The notes under the pieces are model-generated. The model was given only the letters and a program-made list of their open reading frames with translations, had not been told where the DNA came from and did no database searches. The translations under genes were made by a program, and so were the position numbers. From positions 1 to 64,000 of the forward strand of contig JAUNDC010000014.1 of assembly GCA_030526355.1 (NCBI GenBank): 64,000 bases of DNA, read 5' to 3'. This document shows, in pieces, positions 7,439-15,962 of the stretch (the first letter of the stretch is position 1; every line of letters begins with the position of its first letter). The stretch is from Bacillota bacterium. GTDB lineage: Bacteria > Bacillota > Clostridia > Peptostreptococcales > Anaerovoracaceae.

Positions 7439-7966
7439 ATGAGAAGAATGTCAGAAAGGACCATAAGGCGAGCGGCTGTAAGGCTGATTCGCATTCAGCT
7501 TCCGGTGCTCTTCCTCCTTTGCACTATGTTAATCGGAATAACGGCAGGCTTCCTCATTTCTTCCGACAGCGTCACAAACAGACTGTCATGCGGGTATAAC
7601 AGCGCGGTAATAAGAGAGAATTATGAAGCACCGGAAACTTTTGCAAAGGGGGAAAGCTATACCAAGGAAGTAAGTGTAAGAAACGAAGGAAGCGTTCCCT
7701 GCTATGTGAGAGTCTTCGCGGAGATAAGCAGACCCGAGGCAAGAGAAGCAATTGATGTCGATTTTAGCACATCAGACTGGAGCAAAATGAGTGATGGCTA
7801 TTACTACTACAGCCGCGTGCTGAATGCAGGAGAAGAAAGCAGTCCGCTTTTTACAACACTTACGGCTAAGGAAAACATAAGCGATTTTGAAATGATATGT
7901 TACAGCGAGAGCGTTCAGGCATACGGCTTTGCCGGAGCGAAGGAAGCCTTCGAGGCAATAAGATAG
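7439..7966 (+). CDS. Second TasA-like/minor fibre subunit
   Basis: A 175-residue protein with a strong N-terminal membrane/signal segment (about residues 17-42, QLPVLFLLCTMLIGITAGF) followed by SSDSVTNRLSCGYN, which parallels the DRDQVTNHFTVGD segment of the preceding gene. The mature part has KEVSVRNEGSVPCYVRVF and a Tyr-rich stretch, consistent with the same beta fold. Start follows CAGGAGGAAGAAGCAT. It is probably a minor subunit or anchor of the same fibre and a SipW substrate (inference). Confidence 0.72.
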   Translation: MRRMSERTIRRAAVRLIRIQLPVLFLLCTMLIGITAGFLISSDSVTNRLSCGYNSAVIRENYEAPETFAKGESYTKEVSVRNEGSVPCYVRVFAEISRPEAREAIDVDFSTSDWSKMSDGYYYYSRVLNAGEESSPLFTTLTAKENISDFEMICYSESVQAYGFAGAKEAFEAIR

Positions 7967-7975
7967 GAGGGGAAG

Positions 7976-9661
7976 ATGCAATACTATGTTACAAAAAGAA
8001 TCGGAAGCATGATGCTAATTACCCTAATGCTTATCGCAATTATGTTTTCTGCAGCAGCTCCATCCTATGCTGCGACAGTCAAAACGATACCGAGCACAAG
8101 CACGATAGTTGCCAAAGCTAACAAGCTTAAGCTCTCAAAAGATAATTATTCACTAACCTGGAACATCACAAATCACAAGGTGAAGACGGGCAAAAATGCA
8201 GAGAAGCTTCTCTGCATTCCCATCAAGAACAAGACAGCAGCATGGACAGTAACAAACTTCTGCAAGGTGAAATTCACAAACGCAGGTGTGATAAACGGAA
8301 GACAGATTGACTGCACGGTTAATTTCGACTCCATGACAGTGACCGCACGTAAGGGCTCAAGCACGGGTGAAACCTCGGATGGATATATGGGTTTTGCATC
8401 AATCTGGGGAATAGATGACGGTTTGCAGGTGGGTGTCACAATAGATGACGGCTGCGGCTACAGAGCATCAAAGAAGGTGAAGTACACAGCAACTATCACC
8501 TATCACGACACCGGAGAGGTGGTGAACCTTCCGTTCTTTCAGGCGGTAAGAGATCTTGATGCTGCAAATGATTACTACAGAGAAGCCTGGGAAAGCATCA
8601 GCGGATATACAGGCACCTACTACAAATACAGCACCAACTACAACACCTTTAGCGGAAACAAGGTGCTTGCTCCGAATTCAAACGACAAGCTGGTTACGGG
8701 AAACAACGAACTTCTGAAGGCGGGAATATATGCACCTACAACAGGTGGTAAGTTCTCGGCCTACTTTTACGAGGGAAATAGCGGAACACTGATGACACTT
8801 TATTCCCAGTATTCAACAAATCCGTCAGTCTTTGTTAATCCGGTAAAGACCGTAGACAAGACGGCGGCAAGGGTAGGCGATACGGTAACCTACACCGTAA
8901 AGCACACTATGGGTACCTTTTACAAGACGGCGATGACCATATACGGAAAGCTTGAGATAACAGACATAATTCCGGAGAATCTCGAATATGTAAGTGCTGT
9001 TCTCACAAACGGCAGCGGAACTGACATCACTGACAAAGGAACACTCAACTACGATGAGAGCACGAGGACTCTGAAATTCGTAATGGGAGATACCTGGAGA
9101 AACAATATTGCAAACTATAACGGGCAGGTTCTGAAGTTTACGGTGACAACTAAGGTAAAGGAATTCGAGGGCTATGAGGCTGCTTCCGAAAACAAGGCGA
9201 CGCTTTCATATGAGAACAATCTTTCTGTAGATACAAATCTTGTGACGACTTCACTTACCAAGCCCTATATGGTCCAGATAGTAAAGAGCATTCCGGACAG
9301 CGGAGATCAGTTAGAAGGCGGTCACGGAAAGCCGACATTTGTCTTTAAGATTTCGGGCAAAAATACAGGCTATGTGCGATACGCTTCCGTCACCTTCGGA
9401 GACGAGAATGCATCGGCGGGCTGGACTTTCTCAAAGGAAAACGGAAGGTGGATTGCAAGAAGCCAGGTGCTTGAACTTGCCGATGATGAGTATTCTGTAA
9501 CAGAACTTGATGTAAGCAGGTTCAAAATGACGGGAAGCTCGGTATACGCCTCAGGGAACTACAGAAGGTTTACCTTTGAGAATGAAAAGGATAACTGGCA
9601 GTATTTCAGCCACAAGTCGGTTGTCATAAACAGGCTGAGAGGAGGTGCTGCAGGTGAATAG
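7976..9661 (+). CDS. Large secreted adhesin with isopeptide (D2-type) domain
   Basis: A 561-residue protein with a signal peptide (IGSMMLITLMLIAIMFSAAA, cut near PSYAA). Residues about 285-425 resemble the fimbrial isopeptide-forming D2 domain: NPVKTVDKTAARVGDTVTYT starts it and LSYENNLSVDTN closes it, with candidate Lys and Asn partners. A C-terminal beta domain follows. There is no LPXTG motif or C-terminal membrane helix, so it is released or held by partners, perhaps by the anchored protein encoded next. ATG 7976 follows AGGAGGGGAAG; the 3' end overlaps the next start by eight bases. Confidence 0.76.
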   Translation: MQYYVTKRIGSMMLITLMLIAIMFSAAAPSYAATVKTIPSTSTIVAKANKLKLSKDNYSLTWNITNHKVKTGKNAEKLLCIPIKNKTAAWTVTNFCKVKFTNAGVINGRQIDCTVNFDSMTVTARKGSSTGETSDGYMGFASIWGIDDGLQVGVTIDDGCGYRASKKVKYTATITYHDTGEVVNLPFFQAVRDLDAANDYYREAWESISGYTGTYYKYSTNYNTFSGNKVLAPNSNDKLVTGNNELLKAGIYAPTTGGKFSAYFYEGNSGTLMTLYSQYSTNPSVFVNPVKTVDKTAARVGDTVTYTVKHTMGTFYKTAMTIYGKLEITDIIPENLEYVSAVLTNGSGTDITDKGTLNYDESTRTLKFVMGDTWRNNIANYNGQVLKFTVTTKVKEFEGYEAASENKATLSYENNLSVDTNLVTTSLTKPYMVQIVKSIPDSGDQLEGGHGKPTFVFKISGKNTGYVRYASVTFGDENASAGWTFSKENGRWIARSQVLELADDEYSVTELDVSRFKMTGSSVYASGNYRRFTFENEKDNWQYFSHKSVVINRLRGGAAGE

Positions 9662-10289
9662 GGTTTGTAAATATGTAAGCAGACTGCCGGTGATACTGGC
9701 GGTTTTTTTGATGCTCTTTTGCTTGAATGCAGATTCTACACTTGCGGCAGCATCTGATTTTGAGAATCTAAGCGGAGCAGAAAGAAGCGGTAAGGTAAAC
9801 ATTTCCGTTGAAAGCTATCAGGAAAAGGACGGCGCTCTTTACAAAACTCCGGAGCTTGTCCTAATAAAGGCGGGGGACAAGACATCATATGTTCCTGTGA
9901 TAACAAACCTTGGATCGGAGTGCAGTCTGAGGCTTAGGGTTTATGCAAAGACAAAAAATCAGGACATAAATATTTTAAAGTACTGCTATGGCTGGGAGGA
10001 TAACTGGATAAAGAAGGATGGCTGGTTCTACTACAGGAAGCCTTTCGAGGAAAATGAAAGTGTGGCAATCTGCCGGGGCTTTGATTTCCCGAATGACTGG
10101 AAGTGGAGAGAAAGCAATGTGCTTGAGGTAACTGTCGAGGCTGAGGCGGTGGCTGATGAGACTGCGGCTGATGGCGTCGTAAGGACGGGCGATAATTCAA
10201 GGATGGGAGTTTGGATTGCCGCAGGAGTGATAAGTCTTGCAATTATTATTGCAGCAGGAAGGAGAAAAGATGGCACTAAGGATATATAA
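9654..10289 (+). CDS. Sortase-signal surface protein of the TasA-like operon
   Basis: About 211 residues from GTG 9654, chosen because GAGAGGAGG lies at the right distance; a GTG at 9645 overlaps that site and is less likely. It has a signal peptide (PVILAVFLMLFCLNADSTLA), a beta-rich domain with aromatic residues (WFYYRKPF), and a C-terminal VRTGDNS motif followed by a hydrophobic helix and RRKDG, a variant LPXTG-type sorting signal. It probably anchors the fibre or adhesin made by the upstream genes. No sortase gene is visible in the window. Confidence 0.72.
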   Translation: MNRVCKYVSRLPVILAVFLMLFCLNADSTLAAASDFENLSGAERSGKVNISVESYQEKDGALYKTPELVLIKAGDKTSYVPVITNLGSECSLRLRVYAKTKNQDINILKYCYGWEDNWIKKDGWFYYRKPFEENESVAICRGFDFPNDWKWRESNVLEVTVEAEAVADETAADGVVRTGDNSRMGVWIAAGVISLAIIIAAGRRKDGTKDI

Positions 10290-10737
10290 AGTGATTCAGA
10301 ATGTGCTCCTGATTGGAGTGCTTGCGGTTGTAACGGGACTGATATCAATGATTGTGATTCTCGATATGAATCCGTATGTTGTGATATCAGGATCGATGGA
10401 GCCTGCTCTTCCGGTGGGTTCGGTATGCATCGTGGACTGCCAGCAAAGGTCGCCAGATGAAGGGGATATCATCTCGTACAAGGCAGGCGACGGCATTGTA
10501 ACTCACAGAGTTATCGAAGTTACGGAGTCTGGATATGTCACAAAAGGTGATGCAAATGATACAAAGGATCCCGGGGTTGTGAAGGAGAAGCAGATATTCG
10601 GAACCTGCGTTGCATCCGTTCCGAAGGTGGGATACGCAGTGATGTTTCTAAGATCTGCGGTGGGGATCCTCACCGTAATCATGTCTGTGATATGCTTCGG
10701 ATTCATAGGAAGGCTCCTTGAAAGCAGAAGAGAATAG
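10270..10737 (+). CDS. sipW: SipW-type signal peptidase I
   Basis: A 155-residue membrane peptidase of the ER/archaeal subtype. The catalytic Ser lies in SGSMEPALPVGS (about residue 43) and the His that replaces the usual Lys is in GIVTHRVIE (about residue 80); GDANDTKDPG forms the third conserved box. Membrane helices flank the domain (residues about 9-33 and 125-147). ATG 10270 follows GGAAGGAGAAAAG and overlaps the preceding stop by 20 bases. SipW cleaves TasA-type precursors, and it is encoded at the end of the operon that makes two of them. Confidence 0.9.
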   Translation: MALRIYKVIQNVLLIGVLAVVTGLISMIVILDMNPYVVISGSMEPALPVGSVCIVDCQQRSPDEGDIISYKAGDGIVTHRVIEVTESGYVTKGDANDTKDPGVVKEKQIFGTCVASVPKVGYAVMFLRSAVGILTVIMSVICFGFIGRLLESRRE

Positions 10738-10740
10738 GAA

Positions 10741-10763
10741 ACGGAGCGGAAGGTCCGCTCCGT
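10741..10763 (+). other. Strong hairpin after sipW
   Basis: ACGGAGCGGA and TCCGCTCCGT form a perfect 10-bp stem around AGG. There is no T-run after it (GTACATCTG follows), so it may act as a processing or mRNA-stability element, or a weak terminator, rather than a classical one. Confidence 0.5.
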
Positions 10764-10791
10764 GTACATCTGAAAGAAAGGAGGTTTAATC

Positions 10792-10938
10792 ATGCAGAAA
10801 ATAAGTATAAGAGGATTCGATGAGATCTCAAGAACCATACTTGAGAACCTTAAGGACGGAACAGTTATCTCGATTAGTTTCAGTGAGAAAGGTGGTGATG
10901 AAGATGACAGAGAAGAAGATGGCAAGAGAGAAAAGTGA
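10792..10938 (+). CDS. Small hypothetical protein
   Basis: A 48-residue frame with a strong ribosome site (AAAGGAGGTTTAATC) at ATG 10792. It reads MQKISIRGFDEISRTILENL and then a beta-like VISISF and a charged tail. It overlaps the start of the RadC-like gene by 35 bases in another frame, which suggests translational coupling. Family not recognised. Confidence 0.55.
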   Translation: MQKISIRGFDEISRTILENLKDGTVISISFSEKGGDEDDREEDGKREK

Positions 10939-11470
10939 AATAAATGAACAGGATGACTGCAAAGCAGACGAGTACGGTGAGCTTAATGTTGTAAATATCA
11001 GACTCGTCAAGGAGCCTTCAATCATAAGCGATGAGCCTGTAAGGTGCTCGGATGATGCCTCAAGACTCATAAGAGAACTGTTGTCCGGCTTCGATAGAGA
11101 AGTGTTTGCAATACTTAATCTTGCAAGCGATGGGAAACCAATCAATATGAATGTTGTAAGTATCGGAACGCTGAATGCGTCACTTGTAAGCCCGAGGGAA
11201 GTATTCAAAAGCAGCATTCTTTCCAATGCAGCATGCTTTATCGCATACCATTGTCATCCGTCGGGCAACCCGAAGCCGTCGCTGGAAGATTTTGAGGCTA
11301 CGCAGAGATTAAGAGAAGCAGGAGCAATCCTTGATATTAAGATGGCGGATCATATCATAGTTGCCTGCGGAAGAGACAAAACCTTCAGCTTCGCATCAAA
11401 CAATTATCTTGAAGGGAACGGGAAAGACAACTATCAGAATTTCAAAAACAGAGAAAGCTGGGAGAGGTAG
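10904..11470 (+). CDS. radC: RadC-like JAB/MPN domain protein
   Basis: A 188-residue protein with the RadC/JAB metal-binding signature: IAYHCHPSGNPKPSLEDFEA (H-x-H-P-S-G, then S-x-x-D). The domain starts near residue 60 and fills the rest; the helix-hairpin-helix found in chromosomal RadC is missing, as usual for mobile-element versions. ATG 10904 follows AAAGGTGGTGATGAAG; an earlier ATG at 10820 has no good site. The biochemical role of RadC is unsettled (possible DNA or peptide hydrolase). These genes are frequent in ICEs near replication and antirestriction genes. Confidence 0.86.
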   Translation: MTEKKMAREKSEINEQDDCKADEYGELNVVNIRLVKEPSIISDEPVRCSDDASRLIRELLSGFDREVFAILNLASDGKPINMNVVSIGTLNASLVSPREVFKSSILSNAACFIAYHCHPSGNPKPSLEDFEATQRLREAGAILDIKMADHIIVACGRDKTFSFASNNYLEGNGKDNYQNFKNRESWER

Positions 11471-11473
11471 AAC

Positions 11474-12406
11474 ATGTGGGTAAGTAAAGAAAAATGCAAA
11501 AGGGCAAGAGAATACGATGTGCTTTCCTATCTCAGAATCGCAGACCCGGGGGAGCTTGTCAGAGTCTCAAGAAACGAATACTGCTTAAGATCTCATGACA
11601 GCTTCAGAATATCTAACGGCAAGTGGCACTGGTGGTCGAGAGGCAAGGCCGGCCACACTGCGGTTGATTATCTTGTTGAGGTTAAAGGATATTCATTTCC
11701 TTTTGCGGTAAATGAGGTGCTGCGGGCGATGGGAGGCATGGCTCTGAGGAAGACATCAGTTAAGGAAAAGTCTTTCACACTTCCTGCCGCGGCGGAGAAT
11801 AACGATGCTGCGAGAGAGTATCTTAAGAGCAGAGGCATAAACGAATGGCTGATAGATATGCTTGTGACAAGCGATTTGATCTACGAGGATAGGAGATATC
11901 ACGGCGTTGTTTTCGTCGGAAATGATTACGAGAACAGACCGAGGCATGCAGCATTCAGGGCGACTGATTCATCGGATTTTAAGCTGGATGTGTCGGGAAG
12001 CGACAAGAGATTTTGTTTCAGGTTGCCGTACAGAGAGTGCAGAGTGCTTAGAGTTTTCGAGGGGCCGGTGGATCTTCTTTCGTATGTGACGCTGTGCATT
12101 AATGAGGGAAAAGAGTGGCAGTATGACGACATGATTACTGTTTGTGGTGTTCACAAAATGAGCGGCACGGACACGGATGTGCCTCCGGCGCTTTCCGAAT
12201 ACCTCAGACAGAATCCGAAGGTCGAGCACATTTTCGTGCACTTTGATAACGACGAGGTGGGTGCTTCTGCAGCAAGAGGCATAATGAGAAGGCTTGCAGG
12301 CAGGTATGATGTGATAAACATGCCGCCTCCAGTCGGTAAGGATTACAACGAATATTTAAGAATATCGGGAAAGGAGAAGAGGCGTGAAAGAGAGAACAAC
12401 AATTGA
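11474..12406 (+). CDS. DUF3991/Toprim primase-like protein
   Basis: A 310-residue protein. Residues about 1-90 form a DUF3991-type zinc-finger-like module (HDSFRISNGKWHWWSRGKAG, then TAVDYLVEVKGYSF), as in CHC2-type primase N-termini but without a complete Cys set. Residues about 190-300 form a Toprim fold: RVFEGPVDLLSY carries the Glu and VHFDNDEVG the Asp-x-Asp. Such LtrC-like proteins may prime the transferred strand or support rolling-circle replication of the ICE. The start is four bases after the RadC-like stop with GGGAGAGG upstream. Confidence 0.82.
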   Translation: MWVSKEKCKRAREYDVLSYLRIADPGELVRVSRNEYCLRSHDSFRISNGKWHWWSRGKAGHTAVDYLVEVKGYSFPFAVNEVLRAMGGMALRKTSVKEKSFTLPAAAENNDAAREYLKSRGINEWLIDMLVTSDLIYEDRRYHGVVFVGNDYENRPRHAAFRATDSSDFKLDVSGSDKRFCFRLPYRECRVLRVFEGPVDLLSYVTLCINEGKEWQYDDMITVCGVHKMSGTDTDVPPALSEYLRQNPKVEHIFVHFDNDEVGASAARGIMRRLAGRYDVINMPPPVGKDYNEYLRISGKEKRRERENNN

Positions 12407-12806
12407 TGTAATCATGGTTGAGCCGGGCAAAGAAGCCAGGGTGATGACCATGAACGACAGCCTTGAGGCAATGCAGGAAGCAGTCGGCGGACTCATTGAA
12501 GAGTATATGCCCTTCGAGGATGAGGTTGCGCTGATATGCAATGACGAGGGCAAAATGCTTGGAATGCCGCCAAGCAGAGCAATACGAAGTGACGATGGAC
12601 AGGTGGTAGATGTTATCGCAGGTCCGTTTTTTATTGCCTACGCTCCCATTGAAAGTGAAAATTTCCTATCCATGCCTGATGAGCTTCGCGAGAAATATCT
12701 TGAGAAATTCAGGCAGCCTGAAAGATTTTTCAGAACGCCTGAGGGAATAAAGGTTGTGAAATTTGATCCGAATGCAGCAAGAGAACACGCACACGAACAG
12801 AGATAA
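12384..12806 (+). CDS. DUF3846 domain protein
   Basis: A 140-residue protein starting at GTG 12384 (AAGGAGAAGAGGC upstream) and overlapping the Toprim gene by 23 bases. The segment from VIMVEPGKEARVMTMNDSLE through MQEAVGGLIEEYMPF to VALICNDEGKMLGMPPSRAI and a final GPFFIAYAP matches the DUF3846 pattern common in ICEs and phages. The function is unknown. It is the last gene before the candidate oriT. Confidence 0.78.
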   Translation: MKERTTIDVIMVEPGKEARVMTMNDSLEAMQEAVGGLIEEYMPFEDEVALICNDEGKMLGMPPSRAIRSDDGQVVDVIAGPFFIAYAPIESENFLSMPDELREKYLEKFRQPERFFRTPEGIKVVKFDPNAAREHAHEQR

Positions 12807-12860
12807 ATCTCGCTGTCGTGCTGTAACAAGCAGTCCCTTTTTACTCCTACGGGCAAAAAC

Positions 12861-12900
12861 GGTGATTTTAGGGAGACCCCTAAGACCCCGTGCAGCCTGA
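12861..12900 (+). other. oriT: Candidate origin of transfer (oriT)
   Basis: The 168-bp gap 12807-12974 between the DUF3846 gene and mobC contains TTAGGG-AGAC-CCCTAA (12868-12883), a 6-bp inverted repeat followed by GACCCCGTGCAGCC. In MOBP-type elements oriT lies just upstream of the mobC/relaxase pair and consists of a short inverted repeat next to a C-rich nick region. Position and structure fit; the nick site cannot be fixed from sequence alone. Confidence 0.55.
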
Positions 12901-12974
12901 AGGCGTGTGGAAGATAAGCGGCTGCGGATAAAAGGAATATGTATTTGAAAAAGACGATGATTACGGAGGTAAAG

Positions 12975-13313
12975 ATGAAAAGAAGTATTAAGAAACAGAT
13001 CTGGCTGAGCAGAGACGAAGCAGAAATGCTGAAGAAGAAAGCCAAGAAGGCGTGCCTATCAGAGGCGGGACTGATGCGCTTCCTTCTCAAAGGGTATGAG
13101 CCAAAGGAGAAACCGGACGAGGAATTCTATTGTGAGATGAACAGGATGACGGAGCTGGCGGAAGCCATTGAAAGATTGTCCAGAAGAGCTGACCGTGATG
13201 ATGAAATCCAGATGGATCTTTTCAGAGAAGAGATTGACAGATGGCATCGCTTTCAGGCAGATATTGAAGCCAGGTTCCTCACGCCAGACGAGGCGGAGCT
13301 GAAATGGCGGTAA
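12975..13313 (+). CDS. mobC: MobC-family relaxosome accessory protein
   Basis: A 112-residue protein starting at ATG 12975 (TACGGAGGTAAAG). The N-terminal IKKQIWLSRDEAEMLKKKAK is a ribbon-helix-helix start typical of MobC; GLMRFLLKGYEP continues it. The C-terminal half is a charged helix. MobC proteins bind oriT and help open the DNA for the relaxase. It overlaps the relaxase gene by ten bases. Confidence 0.85.
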   Translation: MKRSIKKQIWLSRDEAEMLKKKAKKACLSEAGLMRFLLKGYEPKEKPDEEFYCEMNRMTELAEAIERLSRRADRDDEIQMDLFREEIDRWHRFQADIEARFLTPDEAELKWR

Positions 13314-14653
13314 CCAAGCTGTGGCCCATAAGAGGTCGTGTCGATTCGCCGCTTAATTATGCAGCCAATGAAGAGAAGACTGCCAACCCAAGATGGGACA
13401 AAAGCAGTCTTCAGAATCTTACTGATGTTATGCACTATGCGGCAGATGAAGACAAGACAGAGAAGCAGTTCTTCGTGTCGGGTGTCAATTGCAATCCTGC
13501 CATTGCCCGTGACCAGTTCGTAAACGTAAAGAAACAGTTCGACAAGGAGGATGGCATAGTTGCTTATCACGGATATCAGAGCTTTGCTGAGGGCGAGGTC
13601 ACACCCGAGCAGGCTCATGAGATTGGAATCGAGCTTGCCAGACGATTCTGGGGTGACGGATATCAGGTGATTGTCGCGACACATCTCAACACGGCACATC
13701 TTCATAATCATTTCATAGTGAACTCGATTTCCTTCAAGGACGGCAAGCGATGCAGGGCAAAACGCTGGTACGACTTCAACAAGGTGTCCGATGATATCTG
13801 CAGGGAACACGGGCTCAGCGTAATAGAGAATCCCAGGGGCAAAGGTGTGCCGGCCTGTGTCTATAATGCGGAAAAGGCAGGTGCGCCGACAAGACTTAAT
13901 CTTGCAAAGGCTGCAGTTGACGAAGCAATCGAAGCTTCACAGAATCTGCAGGAATTCAGGATGGCGCTAAAGGCGATGGGATACAGCTGCAATCTGGACC
14001 CGTCGAGGAAGTACTGGACGATTAAGCAGAAGGACTGGCAGCGGCCTATCAGGATGTACCGGATGGGAGCTGCTTATTCAAACGAGAGTATCATCTCAAG
14101 GCTTGAGAGAGAACCGGAAAGCAAAATGTTCAGTTCCTTTCAGAGAATTATCGTTGTGAGGAAGAGGCAATATGGACTACAGATAAGAGGCGACAGAATT
14201 AAGAAGATAGGAGGGCTCAAGGGTCTGTATCTCCATTATTGCTATCTTCTGGGCTATCTGCCTAAGTATACAAAGAGACCTGCCAAGGTGTCTCCTCTGC
14301 TTCGGGACGACCTCATCAAGATGGACAGGATAGCAGAGGAAACTCGGATGCTTTGCAGAGAGAATATCACAACGATTGATGAATTACGGGTGCGAATTTC
14401 AAGATGCAGCGAGGCTATTGAACAGAAATCGTCTGAGCGTGGCGAGCTATATACGAGATCAAGACGCAAAATCCCGGAGGACGAAAGGCAGAGCCTCCGA
14501 AAGCAGGCATCTGCAATCAGCAGTGAATTGAAAGACCTGAGGAAAGAACTGAGAATGCTTGAAAGCATAGAGAATAGGTCAGCAGTTATTGAAGAGAAGA
14601 TTAAAGAAGTTGAAAAAGAAAGAGAGGTGAAGAAGGATGAACGCAGGCGGTGA
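13304..14653 (+). CDS. MOBP-type relaxase (VirD2-like)
   Basis: A 449-residue transfer-initiating relaxase. The metal-binding histidine cluster THLNTAHLHNHFIVNS (His127, His132, His134, His136) is present, and a candidate catalytic Tyr lies in LNYAAN (Tyr19). The N-terminal relaxase domain covers about residues 1-200; the C-terminal part contains a long coiled coil (about 345-449). It would nick oriT and stay on the transferred strand. It overlaps mobC upstream and the PcfB-like gene downstream, as in Tn1549-like elements. Confidence 0.93.
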   Translation: MAVTKLWPIRGRVDSPLNYAANEEKTANPRWDKSSLQNLTDVMHYAADEDKTEKQFFVSGVNCNPAIARDQFVNVKKQFDKEDGIVAYHGYQSFAEGEVTPEQAHEIGIELARRFWGDGYQVIVATHLNTAHLHNHFIVNSISFKDGKRCRAKRWYDFNKVSDDICREHGLSVIENPRGKGVPACVYNAEKAGAPTRLNLAKAAVDEAIEASQNLQEFRMALKAMGYSCNLDPSRKYWTIKQKDWQRPIRMYRMGAAYSNESIISRLEREPESKMFSSFQRIIVVRKRQYGLQIRGDRIKKIGGLKGLYLHYCYLLGYLPKYTKRPAKVSPLLRDDLIKMDRIAEETRMLCRENITTIDELRVRISRCSEAIEQKSSERGELYTRSRRKIPEDERQSLRKQASAISSELKDLRKELRMLESIENRSAVIEEKIKEVEKEREVKKDERRR

Positions 14654-15284
14654 TGCAGCAGAACAGGTAGTAAGGATGTCGCTTGAGGGAGTTGAGGTTG
14701 CAGCCAGAATATCAGGCGAGGGAGCCAAGCAGCTTGCAATCCTTATCGCTGCGGTTCTTAGAGAAGAGCAGAAGACACACGGCAAGGCCAGACTGTCAAA
14801 CATGATCAAGTCAGGCAACGAACTGAAGGTTTTCACGGTGCAGCAGAAAGATCTTAAGACTTTTGCAAAAGAAGCCAAAAGATACGGAGTGCTGTACAGC
14901 ATTCTTCGTGAGAAGGGAAACAAGGATCCTGATGCAGCGATAGATATTATTGCAAGAGCAGCAGACGCTCCTAAGATAAACAGGATAGTCGAGAGATTCA
15001 ATCTCAGTACAGTAGACAAGGCTTCTGTTGTAAGAGACATGGAGGCAGAGAGAAACCCCGCCGCAGCAAAGACGGAAAAAGACCCTCAGTCTTTGCGCAG
15101 CTTGAACGGGGCAAAAGATTCCCATACGGGTAAGAATGAGAAGCCATCCGTCAAAGCAGAGCTCGATAAGTACAGAGAAGATATAAAGAAGGAGCAGAGA
15201 GGTGCTGTCCCTAGAAGAGATTCTCAGAGCAGAGCAAATGTACGGAAGCTTACTCCGAAAAAGAAACCAGTAAAGGAGAGATAG
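14637..15284 (+). CDS. PcfB-family (DUF3801) conjugation protein
   Basis: A 215-residue protein. Residues 1-135 match the PcfB/DUF3801 pattern: SLEGVEVAARISGEGAKQLA, then SNMIKSGNELKVFTVQQKDL, then YGVLYSILREKG. The C-terminal 80 residues are charged and disordered. PcfB of pCF10 is a relaxosome accessory factor that links the processed DNA to the coupling protein. The gene sits between the relaxase and virD4, the usual order. Start overlaps the relaxase by 17 bases. Confidence 0.85.
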   Translation: MNAGGDAAEQVVRMSLEGVEVAARISGEGAKQLAILIAAVLREEQKTHGKARLSNMIKSGNELKVFTVQQKDLKTFAKEAKRYGVLYSILREKGNKDPDAAIDIIARAADAPKINRIVERFNLSTVDKASVVRDMEAERNPAAAKTEKDPQSLRSLNGAKDSHTGKNEKPSVKAELDKYREDIKKEQRGAVPRRDSQSRANVRKLTPKKKPVKER

Positions 15285-15285
15285 G

Positions 15286-15480
15286 ATGATAGGTGAAGAT
15301 AAATATGTTCTAACAGTAGACGAGGCAACGCAGGGCCTCATCATTAATGCTCTTCTCGAGCTCAGGGAATCGAAGCTTAAGGAGGGCATGGACGTAGGGT
15401 GGATTGGCGAAGTTATAATTGATGTCTGCAATGCTCCGAAGCGCAAAAGCAGAATTGCAGGTGAACGCCATGAAAGATAA
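15286..15480 (+). CDS. Small conserved ICE protein, paralogue-like
   Basis: A 64-residue protein after AAAGGAGAGATAGG. It begins with KYVLTVDEATQGLIINALLE, which parallels KFVLTLDSDRYDLIIYSLIE in the small gene at 330: the K-aromatic-V-L-T-x-D start, the L-I-I core and a following L/M-E are shared. Position between pcfB and virD4 is common for such small proteins in Tn1549-like elements. No function is known to me. It overlaps the start of virD4 by 11 bases. Confidence 0.68.
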   Translation: MIGEDKYVLTVDEATQGLIINALLELRESKLKEGMDVGWIGEVIIDVCNAPKRKSRIAGERHER

Positions 15481-15962
15481 GGACGTGATAATTTATGGAG
15501 CTTTTGGACTTGTGCCGGTCATATGGCTGGCACTTCTTGTGGCTCCCTGCATGGATGATGGACTTGTATCGGCGATGGAACTTATTCCCGAAGCCTTTGC
15601 AAGTCCTTTTGCCATTAAGCTGTGCAGCGATAGTCTGAAGTGGGTTGTGATTGCGATTGCCGCATATGGAATGGGCATCGGAATCTATTTCAGTACCAGA
15701 AGAAATTATCGCCGTGGAGAAGAGATGGGCTCAGCGAAGTGGGGCGATTCAGCAAAGCTAAACAAAAGGTATGCCGCTAAGGCTCCCGAGGAAAGCAAGC
15801 TCCTGACTCAGAATGTAAGGATTGGACTTGACGGAAGGGCGCACAGAAGAAACCTGAACGTGCTCGTATGCGGAGGCTCGGGCTCGGGCAAAACAAGGTT
15901 CTATGTGAAGCCGAATCTCATGCAGGCAAACACATCTTTTGTTTGCCTTGATCCGAAGGGCG
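15470..15962 (+). CDS. virD4: VirD4/TraG coupling protein, 5' exon
   Basis: This exon encodes residues 1-164 plus the first base of codon 165 of a coupling protein. Two membrane helices (about 8-26 and 56-73) are followed by the Walker A box GGSGSGKT (135-142) and FVCLDPKG. Reading then runs into a group II intron and stops at 16012 if not spliced. Joining base 15962 to 18634 gives LDPKG-E-N-C-R-A-V-G-T-L-L-K, the expected VirD4 sequence, and a 611-residue product. The start at ATG 15470 overlaps the preceding gene and has only a weak ribosome site (GCAGGTGAACGCC), so it is probably coupled. Confidence 0.88.

Noticed and set aside
9645-9653. GTG 9645 as start of the anchored protein
   Set aside because: It overlaps the ribosome site that serves GTG 9654.
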